From Physella acuta (Eukaryota > Mollusca > Gastropoda > Physidae), in assembly GCF_028476545.1 (NCBI RefSeq), contig NW_026731983.1, forward strand, positions 946,501 through 1,010,500: DNA of 64,000 nt. The letters are read 5' to 3'. Under the pieces are notes generated by a model. That model was not told the origin of the DNA and did no database searches. It saw only the letters and a list, made by a program, of their open reading frames with translations. The position numbers and the translations under genes were made by a program. Positions 60,952 to 64,000 of the stretch are shown piece by piece; within the stretch, counting starts at the first letter, position 1, and every line of letters starts with the position of its first letter.

Positions 60952-62705
60952 GTTTCAAAAGACATTGACATTCTACTAGTAGGAAAGACCAGTAAAAAGA
61001 AAAGCACTCTTGCAAACATGTTTGTCATGAAAAGCATTCTTAGCATCACAGGCTACGTCATCAGTCACTAGCGGAATTAAATCAGCTTATGGTCGTAAAA
61101 TAAAGGTCGTAGCTGCTCCTCGTGTTTGCGACACACGATCTGATGCAGCATACAGTTTAATACAGATAGCACGATGGGTGGAAGAAGAACCCTGACGGTT
61201 ACCATGCTGCAACTGTTGTACTTAACTATGGAGACAGATTTACTGATGAGGAAAGTAATGTTATAAGAATACTTAAACAAATGTTTGGAGAAGAATTTAT
61301 CAAAATGTTATGCATTCTTGTTATGACTTGTGGTGACAACTTTGACAAGCAGATAACAGAAGAGCAAGAGATAGGTTCTAGAGAATCATGCAAGCAACAA
61401 GATGGAGTTTTTCATGAGATGTTAGAAGAATGTAATGGAAGAACTGTTTTATTTGATAACAGGACAAAAAACAAAATTAAAATAGAAAACAAAACAATTA
61501 GCTCTTTACGATGATCGATCAGCTACAGTTTAGCGGAAAGCGCTACACGGATAAACATTTTGATATGGCAAAGTCTTCTCGTGAAAAGATGTTGGTAGGA
61601 TTAATTAAAGATCCAAGTTTTAAAGGAGATGTTGAAAGAAATAGGAATCATAGTGTCTTATTATAACCAAATGAATTTCGAGTAACTATAGCTAAAATAC
61701 CTATTCTACAAGAAATGAAGAAAAAATCAGAACAGTTGATAAGTAATATAACCTGCGAAGATAAAGGAAGCGGTTCCATTGCTAACTTAATTACGACAAT
61801 TACAAATATTATCAAAACAGTTAGTGCAGAACTAAATACGTGTGAGCTTCTTGTAAAAGAAAAAGCAAAGCAAGAAAAGGATAGAGCACATATAATACAA
61901 CAATTAGAACATAACGAACTGCAGTTAAAACCTTGGAGGAGGGAAAAAAGAGAGATTAAAGCTCATTTGAAAGAGATTGAACTAAGTTGAATAAAAATAG
62001 AAGAAACTGAAAAAAAAACAACGATTCTTTTGCACAGTTGGAAGAACTACAAAGCGAACTTTTACGACAAAAAGAAGTTTAAGATCAAACCTCAAGCTCT
62101 TGGAGATGGAAACTAAACAGAAGCAAGAAGCATTGAGTTTGAGTTACGAAGTCAAGAAATTGTAGAAAGAAAACTTCAGAGCTTGATTTAAATGACAAAG
62201 ACAAAAGATGTTAAAGAAAAGGACTTTGATAAAGAAAAATTAAGATTTTACAAGAGTGCAATAATTGAACTAGAAGCAAATACAAAACAGTTCGTATTAA
62301 ACACAAAGTACTTGAATTGTATCAAGAGAGTCAAAAATAAAAATAAAAACATTAGTTTTTGAGGCAGAAAGAGAATGATGAACTACATTTCAAAACCTTC
62401 GAGGAGAAACAAAAAACTTGAACATGAGCAAAAAATGGAGGAGCTAAGGTTAAGGAAAATGGAAAAAAGCTGAGAAACAAAAGGAAATTGAAAGAGAAGG
62501 GCAGAGAGAAGAACTAAACAGACAAACAGAAGTAAACGAATTACGTTTAAAAGAACACAAAGAAAAGACAAACAAAACGAATTTAAAATTCGGGCTAAAC
62601 AATAACAAGCATTAAAAGATAAACGCATCAGAAAGAGCTAGCATTACAAAGACAGAGGAATTATTACAATAGGAAATTGAAGACAAAAGCATTAGAAAAA
62701 GAGAA
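60952..62705 (+). pseudogene. GIMAP/AIG1-type G-domain and coiled-coil copy, broken
   Basis: Starts after AAGTAG with VSKDIDILLVGKT, aligned with the ISNDIDILLIGKT of copies 2 and 3. The P-loop has become GKTSKKKS and the G3 DTPG has become AAPR. A frameshift occurs near 61035, a stop or shift near 61194 (EEEP then TGA) and another after 61500 (SLR, TGA). Recognisable later blocks are MTCGDNFDKQ (about 61322), LEECNGRTVLFDN (61423) and QFSGKRYTDKHFD (about 61526). The coiled coil follows with more stops (for example TAG-free only to 61990), fading by about 62700 where a PAL fragment is joined. At least five lesions, so it cannot make a full GIMAP. Its divergence from copies 2-4 shows that it is an older duplicate. 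Confidence 0.85.
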
Positions 62706-62732
62706 ATTGTTTTTCATAAAAAACATTTTAAT

Positions 62733-63100
62733 AACAAGAGTTTATGTAATAATGCACTAAAAAGGAGAAAATAAATTATAGACTACTATTTAAATAACTA
62801 TAAAGAAACGTGATGACGCGCTATTGAACGTGATGACGCGTGTGGGGTAGTTGGATAGGACTGCCTACTAATTTGGTCAAAATTTTAATTAATTTATAAA
62901 AAAATAATCAGGCATCAAATTAAGTCAAATTGAATGTCATGATGCATTGTCTTCATGTCTTGACCCTCGTACCAATTACGAACCGTATCTGTCAGTTAGA
63001 AGTGCCTGCAAAGTCGCTAGGCCGTTTCGATACAGACAGACAGACGACAGACTGACGACTGACGACAGAGAAAGTGAGTTAAATAAAAACTTGTAATAAA
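62733..63100 (-). repeat. PAL-family unit, reverse, rearranged
   Basis: One palindrome arm (62733-62808) is fused directly to the complemented body (GAACGTGATGACGCGTGTGG, GACTGCCTACTAATTTGG, GACTGACGACTGACGACAGA), losing the second arm and loop. It truncates the GIMAP pseudogene. Confidence 0.8.
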
Positions 63101-63544
63101 AATGAAAAAATAAAAGTGCAGGCTTGAAACAAAAGAAAAAAAACAGATTAGCTTACAGGGAAAAAGTATTAAACATAAGTAGAGAGGACTTACAAACTGT
63201 GTTTAACAATTTGTTCAAGAAAGAATAATCACTCCTACATTACTAACCTTATACAAGCGTATGTTTATTACACTTATTATGATCATACTAAAGCAAAGTA
63301 TATTTTAACACTGTGTAAAGTAAATAATAAAAAATCAATAGTAAAATAAATTATTAATCTGTAGTTTCAAAAGCAAAAATTCCCAAAGTATATATTTTCA
63401 TATAAATTAACCTTCAATATGTATGTTTTGTCACTAGTTCAATAGAGCAAAAACAGCGAGAGCCAGATTAAAAAAAAACATAGTTATTTATTAGCGATTT
63501 CACATAATTTTTGTTAAACATTTTCATTTAACACATATTTTAAT
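63101..63544. other. AT-rich intron or spacer, no exon seen
   Basis: May include decayed coiled-coil remnants near 63110-63180; nothing firm. Confidence 0.35.
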
Positions 63545-63796
63545 TGTGGCAAAATTATGTTTATGTTTATGATCCACGTTATGTGTTTTTGTCAGAGGAT
63601 ACGTCTGTCTGAATGTCCATATTTCTTCCTGCTTTCCTGATTATCTATCTTTTTATGTCTCCTTTTCTGTCTGTTTACCTGGCTTTTTAAATTATGGTTA
63701 TCTATTCGTCTTTTTGTCTGTCTGCCAGTATGTTTCCGTATGTGTTTGCTGTGCGGCATTAAAATGTTGTTGATATCACTGTTATAATTTTCTTAG
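63545..63796 (+). other. Intron segment duplicated from 27541-27781
   Basis: TTTATGATCCACGTTATGTG, CAGAGGATACGTCTGTCTG and GTTATAATTTTCTTAG match the DNA just upstream of GIMAP copy 3 with short indels, so the duplication unit included intron plus G exon. Confidence 0.85.
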
Positions 63797-64000
63797 ATTT
63801 CAAACGACATCGACATCCTGTTGATCGGCAAAACTGGCAAAGGCAAAAGTGCTTTAGGAAACAGTCTTCTGTCTAGCGAAGCTTTTCTGTCATCAGCGAA
63901 TTTCGAATCTGTAACAGATGTAATTAAAGATGGATATGGTGTGTTTGAAGGTCGTATATTGAAAGTTGTAGATACACCAGGTGTGTGTGACACAAGGATG
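63797..64000 (+). CDS. GIMAP/AIG1-type G-domain exon (GIMAP copy 4), cut by the window edge
   Basis: Opens in phase 0 after TTTTCTTAG with ISNDIDILLIGKTGKGKSALG, an intact P-loop, and reaches DTPGVCDTRM at the last base. It is nearly identical to the start of copy 3 (27782-27985), with only a few substitutions (for example ATTG/ATCG before GCAAAAC, and ACACTAAAA/ATATTGAAA). Frame intact as far as seen. Candidate 5' exons lie at 59427-60308. Confidence 0.85.
   Translation, partial: MSNDIDILLIGKTGKGKSALGNSLLSSEAFLSSANFESVTDVIKDGYGVFEGRILKVVDTPGVCDTRM

Overview
The window is animal nuclear DNA: AT-rich, intron-bearing and full of microsatellites, tRNA-derived SINEs, MITEs and tandem-repeat-bearing interspersed elements. 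Long GIMAP/AIG1-type GTPase genes with coiled-coil tails, in a local tandem family, suggest a mollusc, most likely a gastropod, where GIMAP expansion is known. That placement is inference. All recognisable genes read on the + strand.

Layout. 1-5 kb holds two tandem copies of a claudin/PMP22-like four-TM protein: the 3' exons of copy A and all of copy B, which lacks a normal last splice acceptor. 5.6-9.1 kb is repeats. 9.25-11.9 kb is a complete four-exon GIMAP gene (about 692 aa) with a degenerate P-loop and a C-terminal membrane anchor encoded by a separate small last exon. 12.5-25 kb is repeat-rich: a hairpin-headed ~400-bp repeat, a lysine-rich ORF, a 347-bp tandem array, an element built of ~160-bp monomers, nested hAT-type MITEs and palindrome-ended units. 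25.4-29.8 kb holds two head-to-tail GIMAP copies separated by only a few hundred bases of intron-like DNA, with no first exon visible for the second. 30-59 kb is mostly repeats, including a trimeric array of palindrome-ended units at 31.5-33.4 kb, plus one unrecognised coding exon at 49.4 kb. 59.4-64 kb holds two intact 5' exons, a wrecked GIMAP G-domain/coiled-coil copy, and the start of an intact G-domain exon that runs off the window.

How the genes work together. The GIMAP copies share one exon plan: short or acidic 5' exon(s) ending in phase 0, then one very long exon starting at a conserved Ile/Val-Ser-x-Asp-Ile sequence and holding G domain plus coiled coil. Because the phase is constant, any 5' exon could splice to any downstream G exon. 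That makes two non-obvious products plausible: a double-G-domain protein from 25.4-29.8 kb, and a transcript joining the 59.4-60.3 kb exons to the G exon at 63.8 kb past the dead copy. GIMAPs are septin/TRAFAC-related GTPases that scaffold on membranes in lymphocytes and are linked to immune responses in invertebrates; no function is shown here beyond the sequence features.

The repeats are the other main content. One family is ~600-bp units each ending in a ~211-bp near-perfect palindrome, found as a dimer, a trimer, a single unit and fragments. Another set of otherwise different elements shares an ACTAGC...CCCG head, often with a G/C hairpin, and several carry internal tandem monomers and a (TA)n end, an architecture like Helentron-associated elements. 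No viral, LTR or Polinton sequence was recognised.
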